Source: Quinella sp. 1Q5
GTDB lineage: Bacteria > Bacillota > Negativicutes > Selenomonadales > Selenomonadaceae
NCBI GenBank assembly: GCA_014764605.1
Contig: JACXWG010000005.1
Coordinates: forward strand, 1-47,840
Length of the DNA stretch: 47,840 bases
Direction: 5' to 3'
Part shown: piece after piece, positions 22,828-32,166 of the stretch
Layout: each line of letters opens with the position of its first letter
Position numbering within the stretch: the stretch's first letter is position 1
Translations under genes and position numbers: made by a program
The notes under the pieces: model-generated
Told to the model about the DNA's origin: nothing
Databases searched by the model: none
The model's input: only the letters and a program-made list of their open reading frames with translations

Positions 22828-24015
22828 TTGAATATCCACGAGTATCAAAGCAAGGCAATCCTGCGCGGCTACGGCGTGAACGTCCCTGACGGCGGGGCGG
22901 CTTTCACTGTCGAAGAGGCAGTTAAGCAGGCGCAAACCCTCGGCTCGGACGTGACTGTTGTTAAGGCTCAAATTCATGCGGGCGGACGCGGCAAGGCTGG
23001 CGGCGTCAAACTCGCGCACAACCTTAACGAGGTTCGCCAATATGCGGAAGAACTCTTAGGCAAAACGCTCGTCACTCATCAGACAGGTCCCGAAGGCAAG
23101 GTCGTTAAGCGTCTGTTGATTGAGGCTGGCTCGAATATCAAGAAGGAATATTACCTTAGCTTCGTCATCGACAGGCAGACCGCGCAGATTGTGATGATGG
23201 GTTCAGCTGAAGGCGGCGTCGAAATTGAGAAGGTCGCTACAGAGACGCCCGATAAAATCTTTAAGGAGTTCATTGACCCGGCGATTGGGCTTGCCCCCTT
23301 CCAAGCTACGCGCATGGCTTACAAGCTGAACTTCCCAAAGGAGACCATCCGCAAGGCTACAAAGCTGATGATTAATCTTTACACGGCGTTTGTTCGCAAG
23401 GACTGTTCGTTAGCTGAAATCAATCCTCTGGTCGTCACGGCGGAAAATGATGTTATCGCCCTGGACGCTAAGTTGAACTTCGATGACAGTGCGCTTTATC
23501 GTCACCCCGATATTGAATCCATGCGCGACGAGACAGAGGAAGACCCTAAAGAACTTCACGCGGCTAAACTCGGCTTGAATTACGTTAATCTCGGCGGCAA
23601 CGTGGCTTGTATGGTAAACGGCGCGGGCTTGGCTATGGCGACTGTCGACATACTTAAACACTTCGGCGGAGAGCCTGCGAACTTCCTAGACGTCGGCGGC
23701 GATTCCACGCCCGAAAAGATTGCTGAGGCTTTCCAAATCATGCTTGAGGGCGGACAGGCTAAAGGAATCTTCGTGAACATCTTCGGCGGTATCAATAAAT
23801 GCGACCTCGTTGCTCAAGGTATCGTCGACGCGGCGAAGATTATTTCCCCCGACGGCAAGTCAATCCCCGTGCCGGTGGTCGTGCGCCTCGAAGGTACGAA
23901 CGTCGAACGCGGCAGAGAAATCCTCAAGGAGTCACCGATTGCCAACGTCATCATGGCGGAGACTATGGAGGGCGGCGCGGAAGAAATTGTTCGCCTCGTC
24001 AAGCAAGCCTCGTAA
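22828..24015 (+). CDS. sucC: Succinyl-CoA synthetase beta subunit (ADP-forming type)
   Basis: 395 residues, full length. ATP-grasp N-terminus ([20 protein letters not shown]), [21 protein letters not shown] and a C-terminal ligase-CoA domain with [16 protein letters not shown]. SucC works with SucD to interconvert succinyl-CoA and succinate with ATP formation. TTG start with AGGAAG upstream, 4 nt after the previous gene. SucD normally follows at once; here a terminator follows instead. Confidence 0.95.
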   Translation: MNIHEYQSKAILRGYGVNVPDGGAAFTVEEAVKQAQTLGSDVTVVKAQIHAGGRGKAGGVKLAHNLNEVRQYAEELLGKTLVTHQTGPEGKVVKRLLIEAGSNIKKEYYLSFVIDRQTAQIVMMGSAEGGVEIEKVATETPDKIFKEFIDPAIGLAPFQATRMAYKLNFPKETIRKATKLMINLYTAFVRKDCSLAEINPLVVTAENDVIALDAKLNFDDSALYRHPDIESMRDETEEDPKELHAAKLGLNYVNLGGNVACMVNGAGLAMATVDILKHFGGEPANFLDVGGDSTPEKIAEAFQIMLEGGQAKGIFVNIFGGINKCDLVAQGIVDAAKIISPDGKSIPVPVVVRLEGTNVERGREILKESPIANVIMAETMEGGAEEIVRLVKQAS

Positions 24016-24028
24016 GCAACAAACTTTT

Positions 24029-24058
24029 AACTCGGTTAAGACGCCGAGTTATTTTTTT
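24029..24058 (+). terminator. Terminator of the EAL-mutarotase-sucC unit
   Basis: AACTCGG (24029-24035) pairs with CCGAGTT (24044-24050), followed by seven T. Confidence 0.9.
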
Positions 24059-24085
24059 GCGCTAAGGGCGGCGGCGTGATATAAT
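24057..24085 (+). promoter_or_regulatory. Promoter of the SPFH gene
   Basis: TTGCGC (24057-24062), 17-bp spacer, TATAAT (24080-24085). The -35 overlaps the T run of the preceding terminator. Confidence 0.65.
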
Positions 24086-24114
24086 CGGGAAAATTTTTTT
24101 GGGAGGGATTGTAC

Positions 24115-25401
24115 ATGGGATTGATTCAAGCGGCATTGGCGGCGGCGGGCGGCGTGCTCGGCGACCAGTGGAAGGAATATTTTTACTGCGATAGCCTATC
24201 GCCGGAGATACTCGTTGCCAAAGGTCACAGGCGCAAATCGAGTAACTGGAGTTCCAATGACGGCTCCGACAACGTAATAACCAACGGCTCGAAAATTTCC
24301 GTAAACGACGGGCAATGCATGATGATTGTTCAGAACGGCAAAGTTGTCGAACTGTGCGCTGATAGCGGCGAATACATTTACGACAAGTCCACCGAGCCGA
24401 GTATCTTTAACAGCAACAAGACCATAGCCGAGAACATTCAAGACATCTTCTTTGCCATGAAGGAACGGTTCAGCTTCGGTGGCGATGCCGGACGCGACGA
24501 ACGCATTTACTATTTCAACACCAAGGAGATTATCGGCAACAAGTACGGAACGCCCAGCCCGATTCCCTTCCGCGTCGTCGATTACAACATTGGGCTTGAC
24601 GTGGACATTGCGATTAAGTGCTTTGGCTCTTACAGCTACAAGATTGTCAATCCGATTCTCTTCTATACGAACGTCTGCGGCAACGTCAAAGACACTTACA
24701 ACCGCTCCGAGATTGACGCACAACTTAAAACCGAACTTATGACGGCGTTGCAACCCGCCTTCGCGAGAATTTCCGAGATGGGTATCAGATATTCCGCCCT
24801 GCCCGCGCATACAACCGAGATTGCCGACGCCCTTAACGAAGTTCTTAGTAAGAAATGGGGCGACTTACGCGGCTTGCAAGTGGTCTCGTTCGGCGTGTCG
24901 AATGTTTCCGCTTCAGAAGAAGATGCCAACATGATTAAGGAAATGCAACGCAACGGCGCGTTGAGGAATCCGGCAATGGCGGCGGCTCATTTGACTGGCG
25001 CACAGGCCTCGGCAATGCAATCGGCGGCTCAAAACTCGGCGGGCGCGATGACTGGCTTTATGGGAATGGGCATGGCTAATCAGGCTGGCGGAATAAACGC
25101 GGGCAATTTGTTTGCTATGGCTCAGCAACAACAACAGCAGGCTCAAACTCAGCAACAGAAGCCGGCAACGTGGAAATGTTCTGCTTGCGGTCACGAGGAC
25201 AATCGCGGGAACTTCTGCGCGGAGTGCGGTGCTCCTAAGCCCGTTGTCAATGAATGGCGTTGTGAGTGCGGAACCGTCAACAAGGGTAAGTTCTGCGCCG
25301 AGTGCGGCAAGCCCCGCCCCGTCAGCAACGAATGGACTTGCGAATGCGGCACCGTCAATAAGGGCAAGTTCTGCGCCGAATGCGGCAAGCCCAAACCTTG
25401 A
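24115..25401 (+). CDS. SPFH-domain protein with three C-terminal zinc ribbons (YdjI-like)
   Basis: 428 residues. An SPFH/band-7-like domain (about 20-280), an Ala/Gly/Met-rich stretch, a glutamine-rich linker (about 340-356), then three zinc ribbons: one C-x2-C...C-x2-C with CGHED, and two almost identical copies of CECGTVNKGKFCAECGKP. The last two are a recent 72-bp tandem duplication at DNA level. Relatives such as B. subtilis YdjI are linked to membrane stress and PspA-like systems. The ATG at 24115 follows GGGAGGG. Substrate or partner unknown. Confidence 0.82.
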   Translation: MGLIQAALAAAGGVLGDQWKEYFYCDSLSPEILVAKGHRRKSSNWSSNDGSDNVITNGSKISVNDGQCMMIVQNGKVVELCADSGEYIYDKSTEPSIFNSNKTIAENIQDIFFAMKERFSFGGDAGRDERIYYFNTKEIIGNKYGTPSPIPFRVVDYNIGLDVDIAIKCFGSYSYKIVNPILFYTNVCGNVKDTYNRSEIDAQLKTELMTALQPAFARISEMGIRYSALPAHTTEIADALNEVLSKKWGDLRGLQVVSFGVSNVSASEEDANMIKEMQRNGALRNPAMAAAHLTGAQASAMQSAAQNSAGAMTGFMGMGMANQAGGINAGNLFAMAQQQQQQAQTQQQKPATWKCSACGHEDNRGNFCAECGAPKPVVNEWRCECGTVNKGKFCAECGKPRPVSNEWTCECGTVNKGKFCAECGKPKP

Positions 25402-25418
25402 TTAGGGATTAGTTTCTA

Positions 25419-25455
25419 GGGAGTAGGGAAATCAAAATATCCCTGCTCCTTTTTA
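25419..25455 (+). terminator. Terminator after the SPFH gene
   Basis: GGAGTAGGGA and TCCCTGCTCC pair around a 10-nt loop, followed by TTTTT. Confidence 0.85.
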
Positions 25456-25475
25456 AACATTAGGAGGCGATTTTT

Positions 25476-26210
25476 TTGCTTGAGATAAAAGATTTACACG
25501 TTAGCGCGGGCGATAAGGAAATTTTACGCGGGCTTAGCCTACACGTCGGCACGGGTGAAATTCACGTCATCTTAGGGTCGAACGGCTCCGGCAAGTCGAC
25601 GCTGATGAACGTTATCCTTGGGCACCCGAAATATCAAATCACGGGCGGCGAAATTTTTTTTGACGGCGAAGACCTCACGACGTTAAAAACCTTTGAGCGG
25701 GCGCGGCGTGGCATTTTCCTTTCCTTCCAAAACCCAGAGGAAATCCCCGGCATCACCGTCGAGAACATGTTACGAACTGCTAAGCAATCAATCACCGGCG
25801 ACAAGATTAAAGTCCTTGCCTTCCATAAAGAGTTGCTCGCGCTCATGAAGGAACTACAGATTGCGCCCGAATACGCAAGCCGATATATGAACGTCGGATT
25901 CAGCGGCGGCGAAAAGAAACGCAATGAAATTCTCCAGCTCCTCACGCTGAAACCAAAGCTAGCACTCCTAGACGAGACGGACTCTGGGCTTGACGTGGAC
26001 GCCGTGGAAATCGTTTCAAGGGGTGTGGCGAAATTCCATAACGCGGAAAATTCCTGCGTCATCATCACGCACAACGCGCAGATTCTCAAGCACCTGCCCG
26101 TTAATCGTGCGCATATCTTTTTGAACGGGCGGATTGTCCAAAGCGGCGGCGCGGAACTCGTCAATGCGGTTGCTGAACACGGCTACGCACCATTTGAGGT
26201 CGAATCATGA
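25476..26210 (+). CDS. sufC: Fe-S assembly ATPase SufC
   Basis: 244 residues, ABC-type ATPase: Walker A GSNGSGKST, Q-loop FQNPEEIPG typical of SufC, signature FSGGEKKRNE and Walker B LALLDETDSGLD. Energises the SufBC scaffold for iron-sulfur cluster assembly. TTG start, with AGGAGG 9 nt upstream. Its stop overlaps sufB by 4 nt. Confidence 0.97.
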   Translation: MLEIKDLHVSAGDKEILRGLSLHVGTGEIHVILGSNGSGKSTLMNVILGHPKYQITGGEIFFDGEDLTTLKTFERARRGIFLSFQNPEEIPGITVENMLRTAKQSITGDKIKVLAFHKELLALMKELQIAPEYASRYMNVGFSGGEKKRNEILQLLTLKPKLALLDETDSGLDVDAVEIVSRGVAKFHNAENSCVIITHNAQILKHLPVNRAHIFLNGRIVQSGGAELVNAVAEHGYAPFEVES

Positions 26211-27601
26211 AAAACTATATTCAAGACATAGAACGGGCACTTTATGACGTGCGCGACGAGGATAAATCCGTTTACAAATCGGACGCGGGCTTGACGGAAG
26301 AAATTATTCGCGACATATCCAAACGCAAGAACGACCCGCCGTGGATGCTTGAGTTCCGGCTGAAGTCGTTAGAGGTTTATAACAAGCTCGCCTTGCCGAC
26401 GTGGGGACCAGACATCAGCGCGTTAAACATGGACGAGATTGTAACTTACGTCAAGCCGAACGCAAAACAGGTCGATGACTGGTCGCAAGTGCCCGACGAG
26501 ATTAAGCGGACGTTCGACAGGCTCGGAATACCAGATGCGGAAAAAAAATCGCTGGCGGGGGTCGGGGCGCAGTATGATTCGGAGGTCGTCTATCACAGCA
26601 TACAAAAGCGGCTGACTGATTTGGGCGTAGTCTACACCGACATGGAAAAAGCTTTGGTTGAACACGAGGACATAGTTAAGGAATATTTTATGACGCTTGT
26701 CCCGCCGAAGGATCATAAATTTGCGGCGTTGCATGGGGCGGTTTGGTCAGGCGGGAGTTTCGTCTATGTGCCGGCGGGCGTCGACGTTAAGATACCTCTG
26801 CAATCATACTTCCGATTAAACGCGGCGGGGGCTGGGCAATTTGAGCACACGTTGATTATCGTTGAACCAGGCGCAAAGCTCCACTTCATAGAAGGTTGCT
26901 CGGCTCCAAAATACAACGTAACGAACCTTCACGCTGGCTGCGTCGAACTCTTCGTTAAGGAAGGGGCACGCCTCCGCTATTCGACGATAGAGAACTGGTC
27001 GCGCAACATGATGAACTTGAACACCAAACGCGCCCTCGTCGAAAAAGGCGGCTTGATTGAATGGGTTAGCGGCTCGTTCGGCTCGCATGTGTCTATGCTT
27101 TATCCCTGTAGTGTCCTGCACGGCGAAGGCGCAAGGGCTGAGTTTACGGGCGTGACGTTCGCGGGCAAAGGGCAGAACCTCGACACTGGCGCGATTGTGA
27201 TTCATGCGGCTCCGAAGACTTCAGCCAACATAAACACACGGACAATCTCGAAATCGGGCGGCGCGGCTACCTATCGTTCAGCCGTCAAAGTCACTAAGAA
27301 GGCTCCGTTCGCTAAGTGCTCTGTCAACTGCGAATCACTCATGCTAGACGACGAATCCCGTTCGGATACTTTGCCCGTCATGGACATTGAAGGCGACGAG
27401 GCGGACATTGGTCACGAGGCTAAAATTGGTCGCATATCCGAAGAGGCGGTCTTCTACCTAATGGCACGTGGCATATCCGAGGAAGAGGCTCGCGCAATGA
27501 TTGTTCGCGGATTCGTCGAGCCGATTGCCAAAGAGTTGCCGCTTGAATACGCCGTGGAGATGAACAACCTAATCAACTTGGAATTGGAAGGACAGCTATG
27601 A
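26207..27601 (+). CDS. sufB: Fe-S cluster scaffold SufB
   Basis: 464 residues, full length; right-handed beta-helix core with the SufB segments TRTISKSGGAATYR and KCSVNCESLMLDD, and C-terminal AKIGRISEEAVFYLMARGISEEEA. Holds the nascent cluster. No sufD, sufS or sufU adjoin, so this is a minimal SufBC unit as in many anaerobes. Overlaps aroA by 4 nt. Confidence 0.96.
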   Translation: MKNYIQDIERALYDVRDEDKSVYKSDAGLTEEIIRDISKRKNDPPWMLEFRLKSLEVYNKLALPTWGPDISALNMDEIVTYVKPNAKQVDDWSQVPDEIKRTFDRLGIPDAEKKSLAGVGAQYDSEVVYHSIQKRLTDLGVVYTDMEKALVEHEDIVKEYFMTLVPPKDHKFAALHGAVWSGGSFVYVPAGVDVKIPLQSYFRLNAAGAGQFEHTLIIVEPGAKLHFIEGCSAPKYNVTNLHAGCVELFVKEGARLRYSTIENWSRNMMNLNTKRALVEKGGLIEWVSGSFGSHVSMLYPCSVLHGEGARAEFTGVTFAGKGQNLDTGAIVIHAAPKTSANINTRTISKSGGAATYRSAVKVTKKAPFAKCSVNCESLMLDDESRSDTLPVMDIEGDEADIGHEAKIGRISEEAVFYLMARGISEEEARAMIVRGFVEPIAKELPLEYAVEMNNLINLELEGQL

Positions 27602-28875
27602 AAAAGATTTTACCGCTAACACACGGACTGCACAGAGTCATTGAGGTTCCTGGCGATAAGTCAATCTCCCATCGTGCAATCATCTTGTCGAGTCTAGGGA
27701 ATAGCCCCGTTGAAGTCACGAACTTTTTAGCAGGCGCGGATTGCCTCTCTACCGTTGCTTGCATGAAAGCCCTTGGCGCAAAGGTTGAACGGACTGACGG
27801 ACGGATTTTAATCACGGGGCAAGGACTGCATGAACCAGAAAATATTTTGGACGCGGGCAACTCCGGCACGACGCTACGATTGCTAATGGGGTTGCTTGCG
27901 CCGCAGAAATTCCTAACGACGTTCACGGGCGACGACTCACTAAGGCAACGACCTATGGCAAGAGTGATTAAGCCGCTAAGTCAAATGGGCGCGGCAATTG
28001 TCGGACGCAACCTCAACCGCAACTTGCCTATAACAATCCTACCCACATCGAAGAAACTTCACGGCATAACCTACGCCATGCCAGTTGCCTCCGCGCAAGT
28101 CAAATCGGCTATCCTCTTGGCGGGGCTTTACGCTGACTCTTCAACGACAATCATCGAACCTTATCCGAGCCGTGACCATACAGAAAAAATGTTATCGGCT
28201 TTCGGGGCGCGGCTTGAACGTTCAGGCAACGCGATAAAGATTTTCCCGAACGACAAGCTCACGGCTCCCGATAAAATTTCCGTGCCAGGCGATATATCTT
28301 CTGCGGCGTATTGGATTGTTTTGGCGACGATTAAGGGCGGCTCGGACGTGACGATAAAAAATGTTGGCGTAAACGAGACGCGCACTGGGATTATCGACGT
28401 GCTAAGGCGTATGGGCGCGAAGATTGAACTTGTCAACGAACGGACTTCGGGCGGCGAGCTTGCGGCTGATTTAAAAGTTGTCGCGTCTAAGCTTCGGGGC
28501 GTCGAGTTCGGCGGAGAGATTATCCCGCGCCTGATTGACGAGATACCCGCGTTGGCAGTTGCCGCCGCCTTCGCTGAGGGCACGACGATTATCCGCGACG
28601 TCGGCGAACTGCGCGTCAAGGAAACGGACAGGCTCGCGGCGATTGTCGAGGAGTTCAATAAAATATCGCCCGCCACCTTCGAGGCAACGGACGACACTTT
28701 GATTATTCACGGTGGACAAGAGAAGTTATCTGCCGAATGCAAGACACGCGCTGATCATCGTATAGCAATGTCGCTAGCGGTCTTCGGCGCGGCGGCTAAG
28801 GGCGTGACCCTTGACGACGCCGACTGCGTGAACATCTCCTATCCGAATTTCTTTGACACGTTGGCGGGGGTCTAG
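27598..28875 (+). CDS. aroA: 3-phosphoshikimate 1-carboxyvinyltransferase (EPSP synthase)
   Basis: 425 residues. PGDKSISHRA, LDAGNSGTTLRLL, PSRDHTEKML and RVKETDRL are the substrate-binding motifs. It joins PEP to shikimate-3-phosphate in aromatic amino acid synthesis. Its start overlaps the sufB stop, an unexpected partner; other aro genes are absent. Ends with TAG, showing this codon is read as stop here. Converges on the next gene with a 4-bp overlap. Confidence 0.95.
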   Translation: MKKILPLTHGLHRVIEVPGDKSISHRAIILSSLGNSPVEVTNFLAGADCLSTVACMKALGAKVERTDGRILITGQGLHEPENILDAGNSGTTLRLLMGLLAPQKFLTTFTGDDSLRQRPMARVIKPLSQMGAAIVGRNLNRNLPITILPTSKKLHGITYAMPVASAQVKSAILLAGLYADSSTTIIEPYPSRDHTEKMLSAFGARLERSGNAIKIFPNDKLTAPDKISVPGDISSAAYWIVLATIKGGSDVTIKNVGVNETRTGIIDVLRRMGAKIELVNERTSGGELAADLKVVASKLRGVEFGGEIIPRLIDEIPALAVAAAFAEGTTIIRDVGELRVKETDRLAAIVEEFNKISPATFEATDDTLIIHGGQEKLSAECKTRADHRIAMSLAVFGAAAKGVTLDDADCVNISYPNFFDTLAGV

Positions 28876-29333
28876 TCTTTATCTATCTTCATGCCCGCCG
28901 CCTCAAGCAATTTGCCGTACTTGTCGAGGCGCGTCTCCAATTGGCTACGTTCTTGCTGATATTTCGCCTTGTCGGACGCGCTGAGTTCGTTGGTTACGTT
29001 ATCGGACATAAGGACGGCGGTCGCCATTAACGAGCGGCACATTTCGATAAGTGCCTGCTTAACGTCGGGAGCGGTGTTCACCTGTTTTAAAAGTTCGAGC
29101 TCTGCTTTTTCTTCGGGCGTGCCGTCCTTGTTGATGTCTACGCCGTCCATAATCTCCAGGTAGTTGTCGATGAGGTATTTGTTCTGCGCGGCTTCGTCCA
29201 TTTGCACGTATTGTCGAAGTTGCGGCTCCTTAGCCTGAATCGCGTTGTCAACGACTTTGTAGCTGCCGTAAATCGTGAACGCTCCGATAATTGCCAAAAT
29301 CACCAAGATTACCAGTAAAATTTTCTTCCACAT
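28872..29333 (-). CDS. Small membrane-anchored protein of unknown function
   Basis: 153 residues. One N-terminal hydrophobic helix (about residues 4-24) followed by a charged, mostly helical exported region with a DINKDGTPEE stretch that looks like a calcium-loop but is isolated. C-terminal half has a coiled-coil-like heptad region. ATG after GGAGG; its start overlaps the end of the ABC transporter gene, so the two are co-translated. I do not recognise the family. Confidence 0.6.
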   Translation of the reverse strand: MWKKILLVILVILAIIGAFTIYGSYKVVDNAIQAKEPQLRQYVQMDEAAQNKYLIDNYLEIMDGVDINKDGTPEEKAELELLKQVNTAPDVKQALIEMCRSLMATAVLMSDNVTNELSASDKAKYQQERSQLETRLDKYGKLLEAAGMKIDKD

Positions 29334-29337
29334 ATTA

Positions 29338-31029
29338 TCAGCCTCCAATAGTCCTTAATGAGTAATTGCCTGCGCCGTCCAAGTTCAACTCCACGTCGTG
29401 CAACTTAAACAGCGTCGACCGATGACCCACGCTAACGACTGTCGCCTTTGGTAGCTGTTCGCGGAGGAGTTCATACATCTCCAGTTCGCGTGGCTCGTCG
29501 AGTGCGCTCGTTGCCTCGTCAAGGAAAATATAATCGGGCGCAGTCAGCAGGACACGTGCAAAGGCTAAGCGTTGCTGTTCGCCGAGGGAAAGTATTCGGC
29601 TCCAATCGTCAGCGTCGTCGAGCTTATCGACCAAGGCGGGCAAGTCAACAAGTCGCAACGTCCGCTTGAGTTTGTCGTCGGGTGGCGAGTCCTTCTCGGC
29701 GGCGGGATAGATTAATGCGCGGCGGAGCGTCCCCAACGGCAGATACGGTTTCTGCGGTAAGAACATAGCACGGGCGTTCGGCGGCAATGAAATTTCCCCA
29801 GACGCATAGGCCCATATCCCCGCCAGCGTCCTTAGCAACGTCGACTTGCCGCAACCTGAGGAACCAGTCACGAGCAAGGCTTTGGCGTTCTGCAACTGCA
29901 AGGAAAGTTTATTCAACAGTGCACGTCCTGTCGGCAGTGAAACATTCAAGGCGGAAATTTTTAATTCGGGAGCCGTCGCAGTCGTGACTTTGCTTTGAAT
30001 AGTCTTAGCCTCGTTCATGTGTTCGGTAAAGCCTGCAAGACGATTGATGACGGCGGCGAGGCTTGCTAACGTATCGTAGGAATCAACAAAGAAACTCAAC
30101 GCATCCTGCACACGTCCGAAAGCCGATGATATTTGCATAAGCCCGCCAAGCTGAATTTCCTTAGCAAAGTATCTGGGAGCCGCCATTAAAAGCGGAACGA
30201 TGACTGCAAGTTGAGCGTAGCCGTTCACGTAGAAATTAAGGTGCTTAGTCTTCTTCATGAGTTGCCAATAATTTTTTATGACGTTGGAGAACTTTAGGTT
30301 AAAGCCTTCGCGCTCTGACGCCTCGCCACGGTAAAAGGCAATACTCTCGGCATTCTCCCTAACACGCATCATGCTGAAACGGAAATCCGCTTCGTACTTC
30401 TGCTGGTCGAAGTTCAAATCGATTAGCCGCCGCCCGACCTTATGCGCGAAGAAAGTTCCCAATCCCGAATACATGAACGAGAACCAGAACATGTAACCAG
30501 GAATCACTAGCCCGGCGATTGTGATTGAGCCGGACAGCTCCCAAAGCACCACGCCGAATGCCGCAAGGGTCGTTAGTTGCTTGAGGAACCCGATTAGCAG
30601 TGCAAGCGACAAGTTGACGAATTGCCCGATGTCCTCCGAAATACGCTGGTCGGGGTTGTCGGTTGCGTCCTGCAGTCGATAATACGTTTGCCCGCTGAGC
30701 CACTCGCTTAAGTAATTGTTTGTCATCCACGTTCGCCATTTGATTTGGAGCATTTGCCGCAGATACACCGCGTAAACCGCAATGATTATGTAAACGAACG
30801 CAATCGCACTGAATTGACCAATCAGCGGCCAAAAGCTTTCCGCCTCGTAATTCTGCAGGGCGTTGTAAAATGTGTTGTACCACTCGTTGAGCTTGACTAG
30901 CAGATAGACCATCGCGAAGTTCATAGCAATGACGACCGCCAACAGCCCGCGTGCCTTCCACTTGTCCTCACTAGACCAATAACCTTTGAACAGTGACCAG
31001 AAGCCGCGAAGTAATTTTTTCGTTTCCAA
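29338..31029 (-). CDS. YddA/SbmA-type ABC transporter (fused TMD-NBD)
   Basis: 563 residues. A six-helix membrane domain of the ABC_membrane_2/ABCD family (LRQMLQIKWRTWMTNNYLSEWLSG and ISEDIGQF) precedes an NBD with Walker A GSSGCGKST, signature LSLGEQQRLAFARVLL and Walker B FLDEATSALD. Relatives move peptides, antibiotics or cobalamin-like compounds. TTG start at 31029 follows GGGAGG; starts further upstream overlap the promoter. Substrate unknown; the anchored protein downstream may be a partner. Confidence 0.85.
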   Translation of the reverse strand: METKKLLRGFWSLFKGYWSSEDKWKARGLLAVVIAMNFAMVYLLVKLNEWYNTFYNALQNYEAESFWPLIGQFSAIAFVYIIIAVYAVYLRQMLQIKWRTWMTNNYLSEWLSGQTYYRLQDATDNPDQRISEDIGQFVNLSLALLIGFLKQLTTLAAFGVVLWELSGSITIAGLVIPGYMFWFSFMYSGLGTFFAHKVGRRLIDLNFDQQKYEADFRFSMMRVRENAESIAFYRGEASEREGFNLKFSNVIKNYWQLMKKTKHLNFYVNGYAQLAVIVPLLMAAPRYFAKEIQLGGLMQISSAFGRVQDALSFFVDSYDTLASLAAVINRLAGFTEHMNEAKTIQSKVTTATAPELKISALNVSLPTGRALLNKLSLQLQNAKALLVTGSSGCGKSTLLRTLAGIWAYASGEISLPPNARAMFLPQKPYLPLGTLRRALIYPAAEKDSPPDDKLKRTLRLVDLPALVDKLDDADDWSRILSLGEQQRLAFARVLLTAPDYIFLDEATSALDEPRELEMYELLREQLPKATVVSVGHRSTLFKLHDVELNLDGAGNYSLRTIGG

Positions 31030-31051
31030 AGTGCAAAACCTCCCGCACGCA

Positions 31052-31080
31052 AGTATAATCAGCACGCCTGAACTTTGCAA
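31052..31080 (-). promoter_or_regulatory. Promoter of the YddA-like operon
   Basis: Minus strand TTGCAA (31075-31080), 17-bp spacer, TATACT (31052-31057). Back-to-back with the gmd promoter, 10 bp between the -35 boxes. Confidence 0.7.
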
Positions 31081-31090
31081 GCCGTGAAAT

Positions 31091-31119
31091 TTGACTTAGA
31101 AAATAGAATCGAGTATATT
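31091..31119 (+). promoter_or_regulatory. Promoter of the gmd operon
   Basis: TTGACT (31091-31096), 17-bp spacer, TATATT (31114-31119); ribosome site CGGAGG and ATG follow. Confidence 0.7.
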
Positions 31120-31146
31120 AAGCGAAAAAATCACGGAGGCTAATTC

Positions 31147-32163
31147 ATGAAGAGCGCAATTATCACGGGCGTCACGGGGCAAGACGGCTCCTATCTTGCG
31201 GAGCTGTTGTTGTCGAAGGGCTACGAGGTTCATGGGTTGATTCGTCGGCACTCCACGCCCTGCAACGACCGCATTGCTCACATTGACGACACGAACTTCT
31301 TTCTGCATTATGGCGACTTAACTGACTCGTCTGGGCTAAACAATCTGATTCGCACTGTTCAGCCCGACGAAGTTTATAATTTGGCGGCTCAATCGCACGT
31401 GGGAATATCGTTCGAGGTTCCCGAATACACAGCAGAAGCGACTGGCGTCGGCACGATTAAATTGTTGGAGGCAATCCGGCAGAACAAAATCGACACGAAG
31501 TTTTATCAAGCGTCCACCTCTGAACTTTTCGGCGGACTGCCTGGCACAGCTCCCCAATCAGAGGCAACGCCTTTCCACCCGCGCAGTCCTTACGCCGCCG
31601 CCAAGCTTTATTCCTACTGGATAACCGTCAACTATCGCGAGGCTTATGACATGTTCGCTTGCAATGGGATCCTGTTCAATCACGAGTCACCTAGGCGCGG
31701 CGTGGATTTCGTTACTAGAAAGATTACAATCGCCATTGCAAAGATTATGGCGGGCAAGCAGGACAAGTTATCGCTCGGCAACATGGACGCCAAACGCGAT
31801 TGGGGCTTTGCTAAAGATTACGTCGAGGGGCAATGGCTTATCCTTCAGCAAGACAAGCCTGATGACTTTGTTTTAGCGACGGGCGAGACTCACACTGTCC
31901 GCGAATTCGTGGAGGCAGCGTTTAGTGAAGTCGGCGTTAATATCGTCTGGAAGGGTGCGGGCATTGAGGAAAAAGGCTACTGCGCCAAAACTGGCAAACT
32001 TCTTGTCGACGTTAATCCGAAGTATTTCCGTCCCGCCGAAGTCGATTTGCTCTTGGGTGACCCGACTAAGGCTCAACGCGTGCTCGGCTGGCAACGCAAA
32101 GTCTCCTTCCGCGAGCTTGTTAAGATTATGATTGAGGCGGACTTAAAAGTTTATGGGAGATAA
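31147..32163 (+). CDS. gmd: GDP-mannose 4,6-dehydratase
   Basis: 338 residues. Extended SDR with [15 protein letters not shown], the YAAAK active site (YxxxK), HESPRRG and [14 protein letters not shown]. Makes GDP-4-keto-6-deoxymannose, precursor of GDP-fucose, GDP-rhamnose and related surface sugars. The usual next enzyme (Fcl/WcaG or RMD) is not adjacent. First gene of a surface-sugar unit with the next two genes. Confidence 0.95.
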   Translation: MKSAIITGVTGQDGSYLAELLLSKGYEVHGLIRRHSTPCNDRIAHIDDTNFFLHYGDLTDSSGLNNLIRTVQPDEVYNLAAQSHVGISFEVPEYTAEATGVGTIKLLEAIRQNKIDTKFYQASTSELFGGLPGTAPQSEATPFHPRSPYAAAKLYSYWITVNYREAYDMFACNGILFNHESPRRGVDFVTRKITIAIAKIMAGKQDKLSLGNMDAKRDWGFAKDYVEGQWLILQQDKPDDFVLATGETHTVREFVEAAFSEVGVNIVWKGAGIEEKGYCAKTGKLLVDVNPKYFRPAEVDLLLGDPTKAQRVLGWQRKVSFRELVKIMIEADLKVYGR

Positions 32164-32166
32164 TGC

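Noticed and set aside
24196-24810. A 204-codon minus-strand frame opposite the SPFH gene
   Set aside because: Mirror of the SPFH coding sequence; no independent evidence.
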